DNA from: a virus
Length of the DNA: 56,193 nt
Reading direction: 5' to 3' (one strand)
IMG/VR virus record: IMGVR_UViG_3300020198_001070
Span: 1-56,193 of that record
The translations under genes were made by a program, and so were the position numbers. Shown here in pieces: positions 24,737 to 33,948 of the stretch. The notes below the pieces were generated by a model. That model did not search any database, was not told the DNA's origin, and saw nothing but the letters and a program-made list of their open reading frames with translations. The stretch's first letter is position 1, and every line of letters starts with the position of its first letter.

Positions 24737-25837
24737 ATGAGTACACAACAATATGATTTAAGTAAACATTCTGATTATTTAAATCGAAAAATGTTTTTAG
24801 ATCCAGCTGGGCCGGTTGTCATACAGAGGTTTGAGGAGGTGAAATATAATAAATTAGCCAACTTTGAACAAACACAACGTGGTTTCTTTTGGGTTCCAGA
24901 AGAAATTAATCTATCCAAGGATAAAGTTGATTTTAAAGAAGCCAGTGAAGCAGTTAAACATATTTTCACCAGTAATTTGTTAAGACAAACAGCATTGGAT
25001 AGTTTACAAGGTAGAGCACCTGTTCAAATTTTTAGTCCAGTATGTGGCATTCCAGAATTAGAAGCACTTGCTGCAGTTTGGAGTTTTTTTGAAACAAATA
25101 TTCATAGTCGTAGCTATAGTCATATTATTCGCAATATCTATAATGTACCAAAAGAAATATTCAATACCATTCATGATACACAAGAAATTGTTGACATGGC
25201 AGCTAGTATTGGTAAATACTATAACAAATTGCATATTATAAATTGTAAAAAAGAATTAGGCATTGAAGTATCAGAACATGATCACCTTACAGCAATTTGG
25301 CTAGCATTACACGCCAGTTATGCATTAGAAGCATTCCGGTTTATGGTATCATTTGCTACTAGCTTGGCTATGGTCGAAAACAAATTGTTCATTGGCAACG
25401 GCAGTATTATTGCACTTATTTTACAAGATGAATTATTACATAGAGATTGGACTTCTTGGATTATTAATCAAGTCGTAAAAGAAGATAGTAGATTTATTGA
25501 TATAAAAGAAGAATGTGAAACCGAAGTATATTCTATGTATATGGATGTAATTAGAGAAGAAAAAGAATGGGCTGATTACTTGTTTAAAAAAGGTCCTGTA
25601 ATTGGACTTAATGCTAATATTTTAAAAGACTTTGTTGATTATACTGCAGTATTGGCATTAAAAGAAATTGGAATTAAATATCAGCATGCTGCACCCAAAA
25701 CTACCCCTATCCCGTGGTTTTCCCGGCATAGTGACCCAAGTAAAAAACAAGCAGCGTTACAAGAAACCGAAAGTGTAAATTATGTGATAGGGGTAATGTC
25801 GGGTGATTTGAATTATGATGAATTACCAAATATTTAA
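24737..25837 (+). CDS. nrdB: ribonucleotide reductase small subunit, class Ia
   Basis: 366 aa ferritin-like protein carrying the diiron-tyrosyl cofactor for NrdA. Landmarks: WVPEEINLSKDKVDF, the Glu-rich helix PELEALAAVWSFFETNIHSR with ExxH-type ligands, SFATSLAMVENKLFIG and LQDELLHRDWTSW with the second ligand set. The radical Tyr likely lies in the SRSYSHIIRNIY segment. Directly after the 79-aa gene and before an unknown 174-aa gene. Confidence 0.92.
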   Translation: MSTQQYDLSKHSDYLNRKMFLDPAGPVVIQRFEEVKYNKLANFEQTQRGFFWVPEEINLSKDKVDFKEASEAVKHIFTSNLLRQTALDSLQGRAPVQIFSPVCGIPELEALAAVWSFFETNIHSRSYSHIIRNIYNVPKEIFNTIHDTQEIVDMAASIGKYYNKLHIINCKKELGIEVSEHDHLTAIWLALHASYALEAFRFMVSFATSLAMVENKLFIGNGSIIALILQDELLHRDWTSWIINQVVKEDSRFIDIKEECETEVYSMYMDVIREEKEWADYLFKKGPVIGLNANILKDFVDYTAVLALKEIGIKYQHAAPKTTPIPWFSRHSDPSKKQAALQETESVNYVIGVMSGDLNYDELPNI

Positions 25838-25846
25838 GGCGAAATT

Positions 25847-26371
25847 ATGAGTTCTTTAATAGACAAAGAAAAACAAAAAATTAATAAATTAGAAGAAATA
25901 TTAATCAATATCGATGTGTCGGCCAACAGATCTACAGAAATGGTTGAACAAGAACTTACCAAAGCGAAAAGTAAGTTGAAAATACTAGAATTAAATGATC
26001 CGTCAATTGAACTTATCAATGAAATGAAAATCATTAATACCCACGCAAAAGCAGTATATGAGAAATACGATTTCAAAACAGTACAAGGATTGTATAAAGT
26101 TGCAGAGTTATTTGATAAATCATATATAACGAAACCAGTGGCAGTTAAAATTCGTAAATACATCATGGATAATATCAATGCCCCGGTATGTAGTATTTTT
26201 AGCACTAAAAAACAAGAGTTAGGTGAAATGCCCAAACATACAAGCTATCAAGACCGCCAAGACCGTCAAGTTTTGAAAGAAATTAAAAAATTTATGGATA
26301 CAGTGGACCAGTACAACATTACTAAAGTATCATTTATTGATAAAATTAAACACAAATTAAAATTTAATTAA
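25847..26371 (+). CDS. helical phage protein, 174 aa
   Basis: Long charged helices (MSSLIDKEKQKINKLEEILI, VEQELTKAKSKLKILELN), probably a coiled-coil dimer, and a basic C-terminus (FIDKIKHKLKFN). Located inside the nucleotide-reduction operon 10 nt after nrdB. Function unknown. Confidence 0.58.
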   Translation: MSSLIDKEKQKINKLEEILINIDVSANRSTEMVEQELTKAKSKLKILELNDPSIELINEMKIINTHAKAVYEKYDFKTVQGLYKVAELFDKSYITKPVAVKIRKYIMDNINAPVCSIFSTKKQELGEMPKHTSYQDRQDRQVLKEIKKFMDTVDQYNITKVSFIDKIKHKLKFN

Positions 26372-26381
26372 GGATAAGCAA

Positions 26382-26549
26382 ATGGCAAAAATTAAAGAAG
26401 AAATATATGTAATAAAATTAAGTAAATTAGTCAGCGATAAAACTGCTGACCTAGAAACAATTGCTGATTCGGATTTTAATGCAAATTTACAAGCAATTGT
26501 TCAAGAAATGATTGGCACAAATATAATCGTTGAAATCGAGGCAGCATAA
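26382..26549 (+). CDS. small phage protein, 55 aa
   Basis: MAKIKEEIYVIKLSKLVSD followed by an acidic helix, ending IIVEIEAA. ATG is 11 nt after the previous stop, with AAGGA upstream, and the stop overlaps the glutaredoxin ATG (TAATG). It looks like a conserved small protein of T4-like marine phages, placed before grx. Confidence 0.6.
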   Translation: MAKIKEEIYVIKLSKLVSDKTADLETIADSDFNANLQAIVQEMIGTNIIVEIEAA

Positions 26550-26836
26550 TGAACGAAACACCAATTGATTATGCAGTAGAAGCATCAGACCCATCACTAC
26601 CAAAATTAGCGATTGTTTGGAGTAACACAAATTGTTCATTTTGTGAACAAGCCAAAAACCTATTAAAACTGAATGGATACGAGTATGAAGAACGCAATCT
26701 TGCAAGTGGAAATTGGACCAAAGAACAATTATTAGAAGTTGCACCAACTGCACGTGCTGTACCACAAATTTTTATTGATGGTAATCACATTGGTGGATTT
26801 ACAGAATTAAGACAATATTTACAAGAGGCAATATGA
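26549..26836 (+). CDS. nrdC: glutaredoxin
   Basis: Thioredoxin fold with active site CSFC in WSNTNCSFCEQAKNLLK, the cis-Pro motif AVPQIFIDG and glutathione-contact segment IGGFTELRQYL. Many glutaredoxins have CPYC; CSFC is a variant. It would keep the phage reductase NrdA/NrdB reduced. An N-terminal extension of about 17 residues precedes the fold. Confidence 0.88.
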   Translation: MNETPIDYAVEASDPSLPKLAIVWSNTNCSFCEQAKNLLKLNGYEYEERNLASGNWTKEQLLEVAPTARAVPQIFIDGNHIGGFTELRQYLQEAI

Positions 26837-27123
26837 TTATAGATAAAGGATTATCAGTTGGTGAAGTAATAACCATTAAATTGACATCTGGGGAAGAACT
26901 TTTAGCAATATTACTTGAAGAAGGTTCCACTTATTTAAAAGTTTCTAAACCAAGAGCATTGACTAGTACAAAAGAAGGTGGGATTGGTATGGTACCTTTT
27001 GTATTTACAATAGATCCTGACAAAGATGTCAAGATTTATAGAACTACAATTATTGTAGCCGAACCAGCGGAAAAAGAATTTGCTAGATCATATACATCAG
27101 CAACGACAGGAATTATCACATAA
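26833..27123 (+). CDS. Sm-like (LSm/Hfq-type) phage protein
   Basis: VGEVITIKLTSGEELLAILL and LKVSKPRALTSTKEGGIGMV form the bent beta-strands of an Sm-like domain; 96 aa. Similar proteins are found next to grx in T4-like marine phages. Could bind RNA or act structurally; overlaps the grx stop. Confidence 0.65.
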   Translation: MIIDKGLSVGEVITIKLTSGEELLAILLEEGSTYLKVSKPRALTSTKEGGIGMVPFVFTIDPDKDVKIYRTTIIVAEPAEKEFARSYTSATTGIIT

Positions 27124-27386
27124 TGCCTGGGGTTTCGCGAGTAAATCAAGATAAAGCAGGTGATACTATTACTGGAAATTTGGCTCCAACCGTTTTTGTA
27201 AATAACAAACCAATTGCGGTAAAAGGTGCTGCGGTAAAGGGGCATGGCAAATCACCACATAAAAATCCAACCATGTCTGGGCATAGTGCATCCGTATTTG
27301 CAAATAATATTGCAATTTGTAGAGCTGGCGATACAGCATCATGTGGCCATGCTGCAACCGGTAGTGGTGATGTAAATGCTGGTTAA
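27123..27386 (+). CDS. PAAR-domain tail spike tip protein
   Basis: 87 aa with the PAAR pattern of Gly/His/Pro-rich turns (MPGVSRVNQDKAGDTITGN, KGHGKSPHKNPTMSGHSASV, RAGDTASCGHAATGSGDV). PAAR proteins bind zinc through His/Cys and sharpen the tip of the contractile tail spike. Stop/start overlap with the preceding gene. Confidence 0.82.
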   Translation: MPGVSRVNQDKAGDTITGNLAPTVFVNNKPIAVKGAAVKGHGKSPHKNPTMSGHSASVFANNIAICRAGDTASCGHAATGSGDVNAG

Positions 27387-27420
27387 TATGTTATTCTGTT
27401 AAAATATAGGAAGTTAATCG

Positions 27421-27455
27421 AATCTATGATGAAGGTAAATACTTTATCATAGATT
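27421..27455 (+). promoter_or_regulatory. hairpin before the 27467 gene
   Basis: AATCTATGAT / ATCATAGATT form a perfect 10-bp stem ending 11 nt before the next ATG, so it could limit access to the weak ribosome site (TTGGA). Confidence 0.45.
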
Positions 27456-27466
27456 TGGAAAAATTA

Positions 27467-27685
27467 ATGAAGCTTCTTATCAATTCCCCGTTTGAGCTTG
27501 ATGTAGAATTGGTCGACCAGATGCCCAGCTATTTGAAAGTATCACGCAATTGGGTTTCTAGACAACTAGTTGAACTTCCTAGTTCAGAAATGCCACATCT
27601 TATTAACTTGTTGAATTATTGTTCACCACAGTTCAACAACACTGCTATTTCAATTATAGACAAAGTAACACTGGCTTGGGGTTGA
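27467..27685 (+). CDS. small phage protein, 72 aa
   Basis: MKLLINSPFELDVELVDQMP...SRQLVELPSSEMPHLINLLNY; soluble and helical. I use the ATG at 27467; the frame extends only to a TTG upstream. The strong promoter for the next gene overlaps its last codons. Function unknown. Confidence 0.5.
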   Translation: MKLLINSPFELDVELVDQMPSYLKVSRNWVSRQLVELPSSEMPHLINLLNYCSPQFNNTAISIIDKVTLAWG

Positions 27686-27710
27686 CAAATTAATTATATA
27701 GTAGTATAAT
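27682..27710 (+). promoter_or_regulatory. consensus sigma70 promoter
   Basis: TTGACA, 17-nt spacer, TATAAT: perfect match. It drives the structured leader and RlpA gene. Confidence 0.85.
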
Positions 27711-27716
27711 TTTCAT

Positions 27717-28025
27717 ACTCAAACGTGTAAATATTAATAATATATCAGTTTTACACTATCTTGCGTTATGCAATGATATATACAATACGTTTCGTAAGAA
27801 ACTAAGAGTAGTTGGGTCATTTTTGAAGGCTAAAATGATCCCGCGAGTCTTGGCCAATGAAGAAACCCGAAAGTCGGGAAGCCATACTCGCCTAAGCAAT
27901 AACCTGTAGGGTGGTTATTGCTGATGGAGAAAACGCCAGTGACATAAGGGTCAAATCTTTGGCAGTTATCTCCCTTAATGTAATGTATCGCTAGTACAGG
28001 ATACACCAAGTGAAAGGAGAAAAAA
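27717..28025 (+). ncRNA. long structured leader RNA of rlpA
   Basis: About 300 nt without a gene fold into clear helices: GGGTCATTTT/AAAATGATCCC, GCGAGT/ACTCGC enclosing CCCGA/TCGGG, AGCAATAACC/GGTTATTGCT, and GGAGA/TCTCC enclosing GCCA/TGGC. This multi-branch layout is riboswitch-like or a separate sRNA, but I cannot match it to a known class. A good ribosome site (AAAGGAG) comes last. Confidence 0.6.
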
Positions 28026-28529
28026 ATGAAAAATTCACTTATAATACTAGCTATTGCAGTTAGCTTAATGTCTTCGCTTACTTATGCGAAAGAACATACC
28101 AATGGTCATCAAGTGGTATCAAAAAAAGCAATACCAAAACACGACAAAAAAATTGGCATCATTCATAACAAACGGAATACGATTGTTAAAAAAGCAAATA
28201 AAAAACCTATTAAACATTTTGCGGTTAATAAAAACCCAATAAAGAAATATAATGTAGTTGGTATTGCAAGTTGGTATGGGTATGAATCTGGACCGCGTAC
28301 CGCAAGTGGGGCGTATTTCAATCCCAAAAAATTAACTGCTGCACATCGCTATATTGCTTTTGGAACTAAAGTTAAAGTTACCAATCTTAAAAATAATAAA
28401 TCCGTCGTAGTTGTTATCAATGATAGGGGTCCTTTCATAAAAGGTCGTATTATTGATTTATCAAAAGCCGCTGCCATTGAAATTGGTATAAAAGGTACCG
28501 AAAAGGTATCATTAAATATTGTTAATTAA
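28026..28529 (+). CDS. rlpA: RlpA-like secreted double-psi beta-barrel protein
   Basis: Signal peptide [21 protein letters not shown], a Lys-rich linker, then the RlpA domain: [39 protein letters not shown] and [19 protein letters not shown] with the catalytic Asp. RlpA proteins act on denuded peptidoglycan at the septum as lytic transglycosylases. 167 aa; no lipobox or SPOR domain. In the phage it probably alters the host wall. Strong promoter and leader suggest high or regulated expression. Confidence 0.85.
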   Translation: MKNSLIILAIAVSLMSSLTYAKEHTNGHQVVSKKAIPKHDKKIGIIHNKRNTIVKKANKKPIKHFAVNKNPIKKYNVVGIASWYGYESGPRTASGAYFNPKKLTAAHRYIAFGTKVKVTNLKNNKSVVVVINDRGPFIKGRIIDLSKAAAIEIGIKGTEKVSLNIVN

Positions 28530-28630
28530 CGAATAAATATCTATCATGGTTCATTCACATACTGTCATTGACAATCATTTCAACACAGTTTTATCAGTGA
28601 TTAGCGCTGGGCAAGTGTGAGGGAAATAGT

Positions 28631-29614
28631 ATGATGTTTGTATCGTTTACACTGATAGTAGCAATATTAATTTCTATGGTTAGTGCATTTTATTCAGTGT
28701 TGGGGTTAACTGTAATATTTTCTGCATCTTTTTGGCCAATAGTTATTATGGGCAGTGTATTAGAGGTAGGGAAAATTACTTCTACAATTTGGTTGCATAA
28801 ATATTGGGATACCGCATCCTGGTATCTAAAGGCATATCTTATACCGGCTATTATCGGGTTAATGTTAATAACATCAATTGGGGTATATGGGTTTTTATCA
28901 AAAGCTCACTCTGACCAAGCCGTTCCCGCTGGTGATATTGTTGACAAAGTATCTATTATCGATGAAAAAATAAAAACGTATAAAGATAACATTGACACTG
29001 CTAGAAAAGCAGTACTACAAATGGATTCATCGGTAGATCAAATTATGGCTAGAACAACATCCGAACAAGGTGCATCACGGGCTGTTCGGATTAGAAAAAC
29101 ACAAGCAAAAGAACGAGCACAATTACAACAAGAAATTACACAAGCACAGCGTGAAATAGCAAAATTACGTGAAGAACGTGCCCCAATTGCAACTGATCTA
29201 AGAAAAATAGAAGCAGAAGTTGGTCCTCTAAAATATATTGCTGCATTAATATATGGTGATGCAGTAGATTCAACTATGTTAGACAGGGCAGTACGCTGGC
29301 TGATTATATTACTTGTTTCAGTATTTGATCCGTTGGCGGTAATATTATTGTTGGCTTGTCAACATAGCTTTGACGAAATTAATAAACGTCAAATAGTCAA
29401 TTTAATCCAACCAGGTCACAATAAGCCAGTTCCTCTAGAAGAAATTAAACAAAATGTTGATAATTCACTAGTCACAGGGATAAATAATACAGGTACTGAA
29501 TTTCCAGATAACCCCGTGCAAGGGTATTCGTTCATACGTACTGATTTTAACCCACCCAAAGAGTTTACCTATAACGGAAGTCAATGGGTCGATACACAGA
29601 GTTACCACCAATAA
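28631..29614 (+). CDS. membrane protein with central coiled coil, 327 aa
   Basis: Three N-terminal hydrophobic segments (FTLIVAILISMVSAFYSVLG; WPIVIMGSVLEVG; LIPAIIGLMLITSIGVYGFL), a charged coiled coil at about 100-200 (AQLQQEITQAQREIAKLREE), another membrane segment near 230-250 (WLIILLVSVFDPLAVILLLA) and a soluble tail. Resembles membrane proteins encoded in T4-like marine phages; could span the inner membrane in lysis or exclusion. Function unknown. Confidence 0.6.
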   Translation: MMFVSFTLIVAILISMVSAFYSVLGLTVIFSASFWPIVIMGSVLEVGKITSTIWLHKYWDTASWYLKAYLIPAIIGLMLITSIGVYGFLSKAHSDQAVPAGDIVDKVSIIDEKIKTYKDNIDTARKAVLQMDSSVDQIMARTTSEQGASRAVRIRKTQAKERAQLQQEITQAQREIAKLREERAPIATDLRKIEAEVGPLKYIAALIYGDAVDSTMLDRAVRWLIILLVSVFDPLAVILLLACQHSFDEINKRQIVNLIQPGHNKPVPLEEIKQNVDNSLVTGINNTGTEFPDNPVQGYSFIRTDFNPPKEFTYNGSQWVDTQSYHQ

Positions 29615-29623
29615 GAAGGATAC

Positions 29624-30040
29624 ATGAATCTAGGTAGAATCACCGTAATAACGCCACCAGATAAACTATTTAATTTAAATATAAGTTATCTATTAATCAG
29701 CCCAACGTTGCATGTAAAACACCAATTTCAATCAATATTAAGTAAAAGTGTCGATGACTTAAACGTATTTATTTTTGAAAATGATGAATCGGACATTGAT
29801 TGGTTACTTAGTGTAGCGCATGTAGTAGATGTAGTAATAATTGATATAGACAATTGTAATAATATTGTCAAAAATTTTATTTCATTCTTGTTAAGCCAAC
29901 CAAATGTTCATTATATAACAAATGATGAATTAACCCCATATAATTTAATATCCAAAAATAGAATTTTCAACCTAGATTGGATCATTGAACAACTAGAAAA
30001 TACAGAGGACGATGAAGATGATGATGAATCAGAAGACTAG
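29624..30040 (+). CDS. phage protein with acidic tail, 138 aa
   Basis: Alpha/beta sequence (MNLGRITVITPPDKLFNLNI, HVVDVVIIDIDNCNNIVKNF) and a C-terminus made almost only of Asp/Glu. The 3' end overlaps the bS21 gene by 29 nt. Function unknown. Confidence 0.55.
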   Translation: MNLGRITVITPPDKLFNLNISYLLISPTLHVKHQFQSILSKSVDDLNVFIFENDESDIDWLLSVAHVVDVVIIDIDNCNNIVKNFISFLLSQPNVHYITNDELTPYNLISKNRIFNLDWIIEQLENTEDDEDDDESED

Positions 30041-30248
30041 AACTGGTATTTATATTAAAGATAGCGATAATATAAACCAAGCACTACGAAAATTTAAAAA
30101 GAAAGTAGAAGAAAGTGGTAAATTAGATGACCTACGGACCAAGGAATATTATGAAAAACCAACTACTGAACGCAAACGGGCCAACGGAGCTGCAAAGGCC
30201 AGGCTAAAGAAAAAACTTCAAAAAGAAGCATTACCAAAAAAACGGTAA
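30012..30248 (+). CDS. rpsU: ribosomal protein bS21 homologue
   Basis: After a short Met-rich start, the protein has the bS21 pattern: ALRKFKKKVEESGKLDDL, KEYYEKPTTERKRANGA and a Lys/Arg-rich tail. 78 aa, family-typical. bS21 binds the 30S platform near the anti-SD and helps start-site choice; virus-encoded bS21 is known from pelagiphages and others and may bias ribosomes to phage mRNA. Confidence 0.85.
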   Translation: MKMMMNQKTRTGIYIKDSDNINQALRKFKKKVEESGKLDDLRTKEYYEKPTTERKRANGAAKARLKKKLQKEALPKKR

Positions 30249-30251
30249 CAG

Positions 30252-30276
30252 AATGGGAATAATTATTCCCATTTTT
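30252..30276 (+). terminator. intrinsic terminator
   Basis: Stem AATGGGAATAA / TTATTCCCATT followed by T5. Confidence 0.85.
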
Positions 30277-30278
30277 AC

Positions 30279-30307
30279 TTGACAAAGTGTGTATTATTTT
30301 ATATAAT
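30279..30307 (+). promoter_or_regulatory. consensus sigma70 promoter
   Basis: TTGACA, 17-nt spacer, TATAAT, directly after the bS21 terminator and 68 nt before the helicase-methyltransferase gene. Confidence 0.85.
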
Positions 30308-30375
30308 ACACGCGTAATTGGAAATGAATTCCAATTTATATGGAAATTTAAAACTTAGGCACAAGGAATAGGCAC

Positions 30376-33300
30376 ATGGCAGTAAAAATAGATGGTTCAA
30401 AAGCTATCGTTTTGTGGTTGACAAATGACCACCATAAAGGAACCTTAACAAAAAATCATGGTATTTTATACGTTAATGGTACCGCAAACGGAGAAAGAAA
30501 ACTTGGTGAAAGAAATGATAAAGACTTATCAGGACTAACCCCAATAAATGCATACGAAGACAGATACCTGTCACAACAATCTTCATTATTCGAAGATCTT
30601 CACGCATCTCTTATCGTGGTGTATGATAAAACATCCACAAATGTAAAAGTAAAAGTAGATGATAACGTCAGAAAATTTATCCATGACCTTTATTTAAAAG
30701 GGCTTATTCCATTTGATGGGTTGTTTCCTGGACACCAAGAACAGGGTAACAGAGAACTTTTATTAGGGTATACTGACCATATCCATATGGATATCCTAAT
30801 TGATGTTATTAAACAATTTTTTAATGTAAAACATTCATTCAACACTATTAAACCAGTCGTTCTTAGAGAAATTCAAGAACCAGTGGTTAATGAAGTAGTT
30901 GATATTTTACTTAATAAAAAAGTAGCATTGCTAGCCGCATATGCAAGTTTTGGTAAAACCATAACCGCATTACAAATCATTTCGAAAGTATTACCAAATG
31001 GCGGTATTGCATTATTTACTACCCCAATCGTTGATACACTTCAATCACTCATCAATAATGTAGGCACATACCATTTTGGTGATAACAGAAATACGTCTAT
31101 TACATTTCTTAATGAAGCAGATTATGCCAAAACATCAATAAAAACATTACAAAAAAGAAAAAAGAATGGCGAAATTATACTTATTGGACTTAGTGTACAA
31201 GATTTAAGATATCAAGATGAGATATCTGATCAAGATAGTATTCGTGTCAAATATGCAAACTTGACCAATAATTTAGATTTGTGGGTATGTGATGAACGTC
31301 ATTTCCAATATGAAGGTGTATACACTAATAAAAAACTTTCAAATATATCAGCAACATATACATTAGATTTGACTGCAACACCGTATGATGTTCTAGACAA
31401 ATATGACCCATCACAAATCGTGTCTAGAACATTAGCATGGGGTATGATAAACCGCGATATATCTGATTTACCTAAGCTGGTTTTAGAATCATTTGATACG
31501 CCATTTTCAAATGTAGTAAGCAATGTTGCAGATATGTTTTCCGAAGAAGAAGGATTTTCACCCATCAAATTGTTTGCATTGAAAAACAATAATTTTGTTT
31601 ACAAATCAGAACTATTAAAAATTTGTGATTTAATGTATTACAATTCACTTAGTAAGAAAAAAAATCCACTAAGTATTGTTAATGATGTTGATTTAAGTGA
31701 TGTATCAAAAAATTGTGGATTATGGTTATTACCGATGGGGAGTGAAAACGTTTCATCCTCTGAATATATTCCAACCCTTGCATATGTTTTAAATAATTCA
31801 CAATCACATACGTTTTTTATATCAAGTTATGATTTAGAAGGAATGGCAAAAAATGCATCCTTCAAAAGCATAAGTCATGTAGTTGATTCATTACTACAAA
31901 CACATAAAAGAATTATTATTTTAACTTGTAGAAAATTTACAACTGGTACAGATATCCCAGCATTAGGTCACATTGTAATGTTTGATAAAATGGAGAGTGT
32001 CTCAGCATTTGAACAGCTACTAGGCAGAACTATTCGGTTGTACCCTAACAAAGATGTAGTCAAAGTTTATTCATTGGCACCTGGATATTCTATCAAAACC
32101 ACACTTGGAAAAATCGCGTTATATAATGAAACACTTGGCCGTGGATCAGGATTAGAATTACTAGAATCAGTCAGCCTATCCTCATATGATTTGGAAAATG
32201 CAAAATCAACACATGACCCAATTGATATTTTGGAAAATGCGCGTATTTGGTGTGAAAATCAAATTAATAATAACAAATTACCATCTGGTCAATTAGAAAA
32301 TGTAGTTGACTCATTTGTTAAATCAGAATGGGCGGATTTAAATTTAATAACCCACAAACCAGTTACCAATACATCAGTTGATCTAAGTAATGACAATGGT
32401 GCTAAAAACAAAGAAACCCCAACGAATAAACCAAAATATAATAAAGATAGCTTAGAAGCTAAAATAATGGATAGTATTCAAGCTATTTTTGTAGAAGCAA
32501 CCTGGGTAGCATACATGCTAAAATCATATGATTATAATGTTGTTTTAAATTCAGATAGTTTGATTAATTTTTTTGGTAAAGACCTTTTAGATGCTGTCAC
32601 AACAACTGCAGATAATAATGAAAAATTTCGTACTATGTTAAATAAAAATATGCTTGATAAAAAATTGGCGTTTGAATTATTAGACATCGATAAAGTATTA
32701 GACAAAATTTTTATCAACAACGAAATGAAAGCAAATAAAGGGTTGGTGTTTATCAATGCCGATCTGTCAAATAGATTACTTGATGAATTAGACGACATTG
32801 AACCACCAAAATCAATTTTGATTTTCAATGCATTGAATGGGTGTTTACCAATTCAAGTACAAAAAAAATACCCAAACGCCAGTATAGTATGTGCAGAAGT
32901 TTTTGACTTGTTCAAAGATTCCTTAACAATACAAGGGTTTACCGTAATAGATTACAAGGATGTAATAAACATGATCAATACAAATAATATACCAAAATTT
33001 GATGTAATTATACAAAACCCCCCATATCAAAAAAACGATAACGGGCATGGTAGTAGCGCAACAGCTATCTACCAAGATTTTGTTGATATCGCAATTGAAC
33101 TTAAACCATCGCATATTGTGTCGGTCATCCCGTCAAGATGGATGACCGGTGGCAAAGGTGCAAGATTAAACAATTTTAGAAAAAGAATGGCCCAGGCCAA
33201 CAGTTTTAAAGTATTACATGATTTCCACAATTCTTGTCATTTTTTTCCAACGGTCGTGATAAAGGGTGGAGTGTGCTATTTTAGATGGGATCTTAATTTC

Positions 33301-33948
33301 AACGGTGATTGCAAAGTCATCGAACATTATATAGATGGGACGTCGTCTGAAACATATAGACCATTATTTTTACCAAATATGGCCACTGTTATTCGTTATA
33401 ATGAAGCAATTGATATTTTAAATAAAGTACAATCGCATAATGAACCATCTATTGTTAGCAATATGCCTGTTCGTAATATGTTTCCATTTGAAACAGACTT
33501 TTTAGGTGATACCACCCCAACAGCTGACCCAGTAACTTTTTATGGACAAAAAGTAGTGAGTACAGTAGATCGGTCAACTATTACAAAAAATATCTATTTT
33601 GTGTATTCACATAAAGTGATTGTGACAGAAGCGGTTGGTAACGGTACCGGTGTGGGTGATAAAATAAATCCAATTTATGCCGGTCCAAATACGTGTTTTT
33701 CGAAAACTTATATACCATTGGCCGAATTTAACACAGAAAAAGAATGTCGTAATTATATGTCATATATCAACACTAAATTCTTCCACTTTCTGCTTACCTT
33801 AAAAAAGTATACACAGCATACTTCACAAAAAGAATATAGTTTAATACCAGTTCAAGATTTTACTAAAGCGTGGACTGATGAAGAATTATTTGAAAAATAT
33901 GATATTTCAGAAGATGAAATAAATTTTATTACTCGGATGGTGAAATAA
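30376..33948 (+). CDS. SF2 helicase fused to N6-adenine methyltransferase, 1190 aa
   Basis: Residues about 170-600 form a superfamily 2 helicase: Walker A AAYASFGKTITALQ, DExx-like CDERHFQ, motif III LDLTATPYD and motif VI QLLGRTIRLYP. Residues about 800-1190 hold a DNA methyltransferase: degenerate SAM region (ILIFNALNGCLPIQV), catalytic DVIIQNPPYQKN (NPPY) and a C-terminal part like Eco57I/type IIG target recognition. The fusion resembles single-chain restriction-modification or host-takeover enzymes; no PD-(D/E)XK nuclease domain stands out. Its own consensus promoter suggests early expression. The next gene carries a complementary methyltransferase half. Confidence 0.8.
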   Translation: MAVKIDGSKAIVLWLTNDHHKGTLTKNHGILYVNGTANGERKLGERNDKDLSGLTPINAYEDRYLSQQSSLFEDLHASLIVVYDKTSTNVKVKVDDNVRKFIHDLYLKGLIPFDGLFPGHQEQGNRELLLGYTDHIHMDILIDVIKQFFNVKHSFNTIKPVVLREIQEPVVNEVVDILLNKKVALLAAYASFGKTITALQIISKVLPNGGIALFTTPIVDTLQSLINNVGTYHFGDNRNTSITFLNEADYAKTSIKTLQKRKKNGEIILIGLSVQDLRYQDEISDQDSIRVKYANLTNNLDLWVCDERHFQYEGVYTNKKLSNISATYTLDLTATPYDVLDKYDPSQIVSRTLAWGMINRDISDLPKLVLESFDTPFSNVVSNVADMFSEEEGFSPIKLFALKNNNFVYKSELLKICDLMYYNSLSKKKNPLSIVNDVDLSDVSKNCGLWLLPMGSENVSSSEYIPTLAYVLNNSQSHTFFISSYDLEGMAKNASFKSISHVVDSLLQTHKRIIILTCRKFTTGTDIPALGHIVMFDKMESVSAFEQLLGRTIRLYPNKDVVKVYSLAPGYSIKTTLGKIALYNETLGRGSGLELLESVSLSSYDLENAKSTHDPIDILENARIWCENQINNNKLPSGQLENVVDSFVKSEWADLNLITHKPVTNTSVDLSNDNGAKNKETPTNKPKYNKDSLEAKIMDSIQAIFVEATWVAYMLKSYDYNVVLNSDSLINFFGKDLLDAVTTTADNNEKFRTMLNKNMLDKKLAFELLDIDKVLDKIFINNEMKANKGLVFINADLSNRLLDELDDIEPPKSILIFNALNGCLPIQVQKKYPNASIVCAEVFDLFKDSLTIQGFTVIDYKDVINMINTNNIPKFDVIIQNPPYQKNDNGHGSSATAIYQDFVDIAIELKPSHIVSVIPSRWMTGGKGARLNNFRKRMAQANSFKVLHDFHNSCHFFPTVVIKGGVCYFRWDLNFNGDCKVIEHYIDGTSSETYRPLFLPNMATVIRYNEAIDILNKVQSHNEPSIVSNMPVRNMFPFETDFLGDTTPTADPVTFYGQKVVSTVDRSTITKNIYFVYSHKVIVTEAVGNGTGVGDKINPIYAGPNTCFSKTYIPLAEFNTEKECRNYMSYINTKFFHFLLTLKKYTQHTSQKEYSLIPVQDFTKAWTDEELFEKYDISEDEINFITRMVK

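Noticed and set aside
27717-28025. Known riboswitch (c-di-AMP, c-di-GMP, cobalamin)
   Set aside because: Short sequence similarities did not extend to the conserved cores of these classes.
28569-28597. Sigma70 promoter (TTGACA) before the 28631 gene
   Set aside because: The -35 is perfect but no acceptable -10 lies at 16-18 nt.
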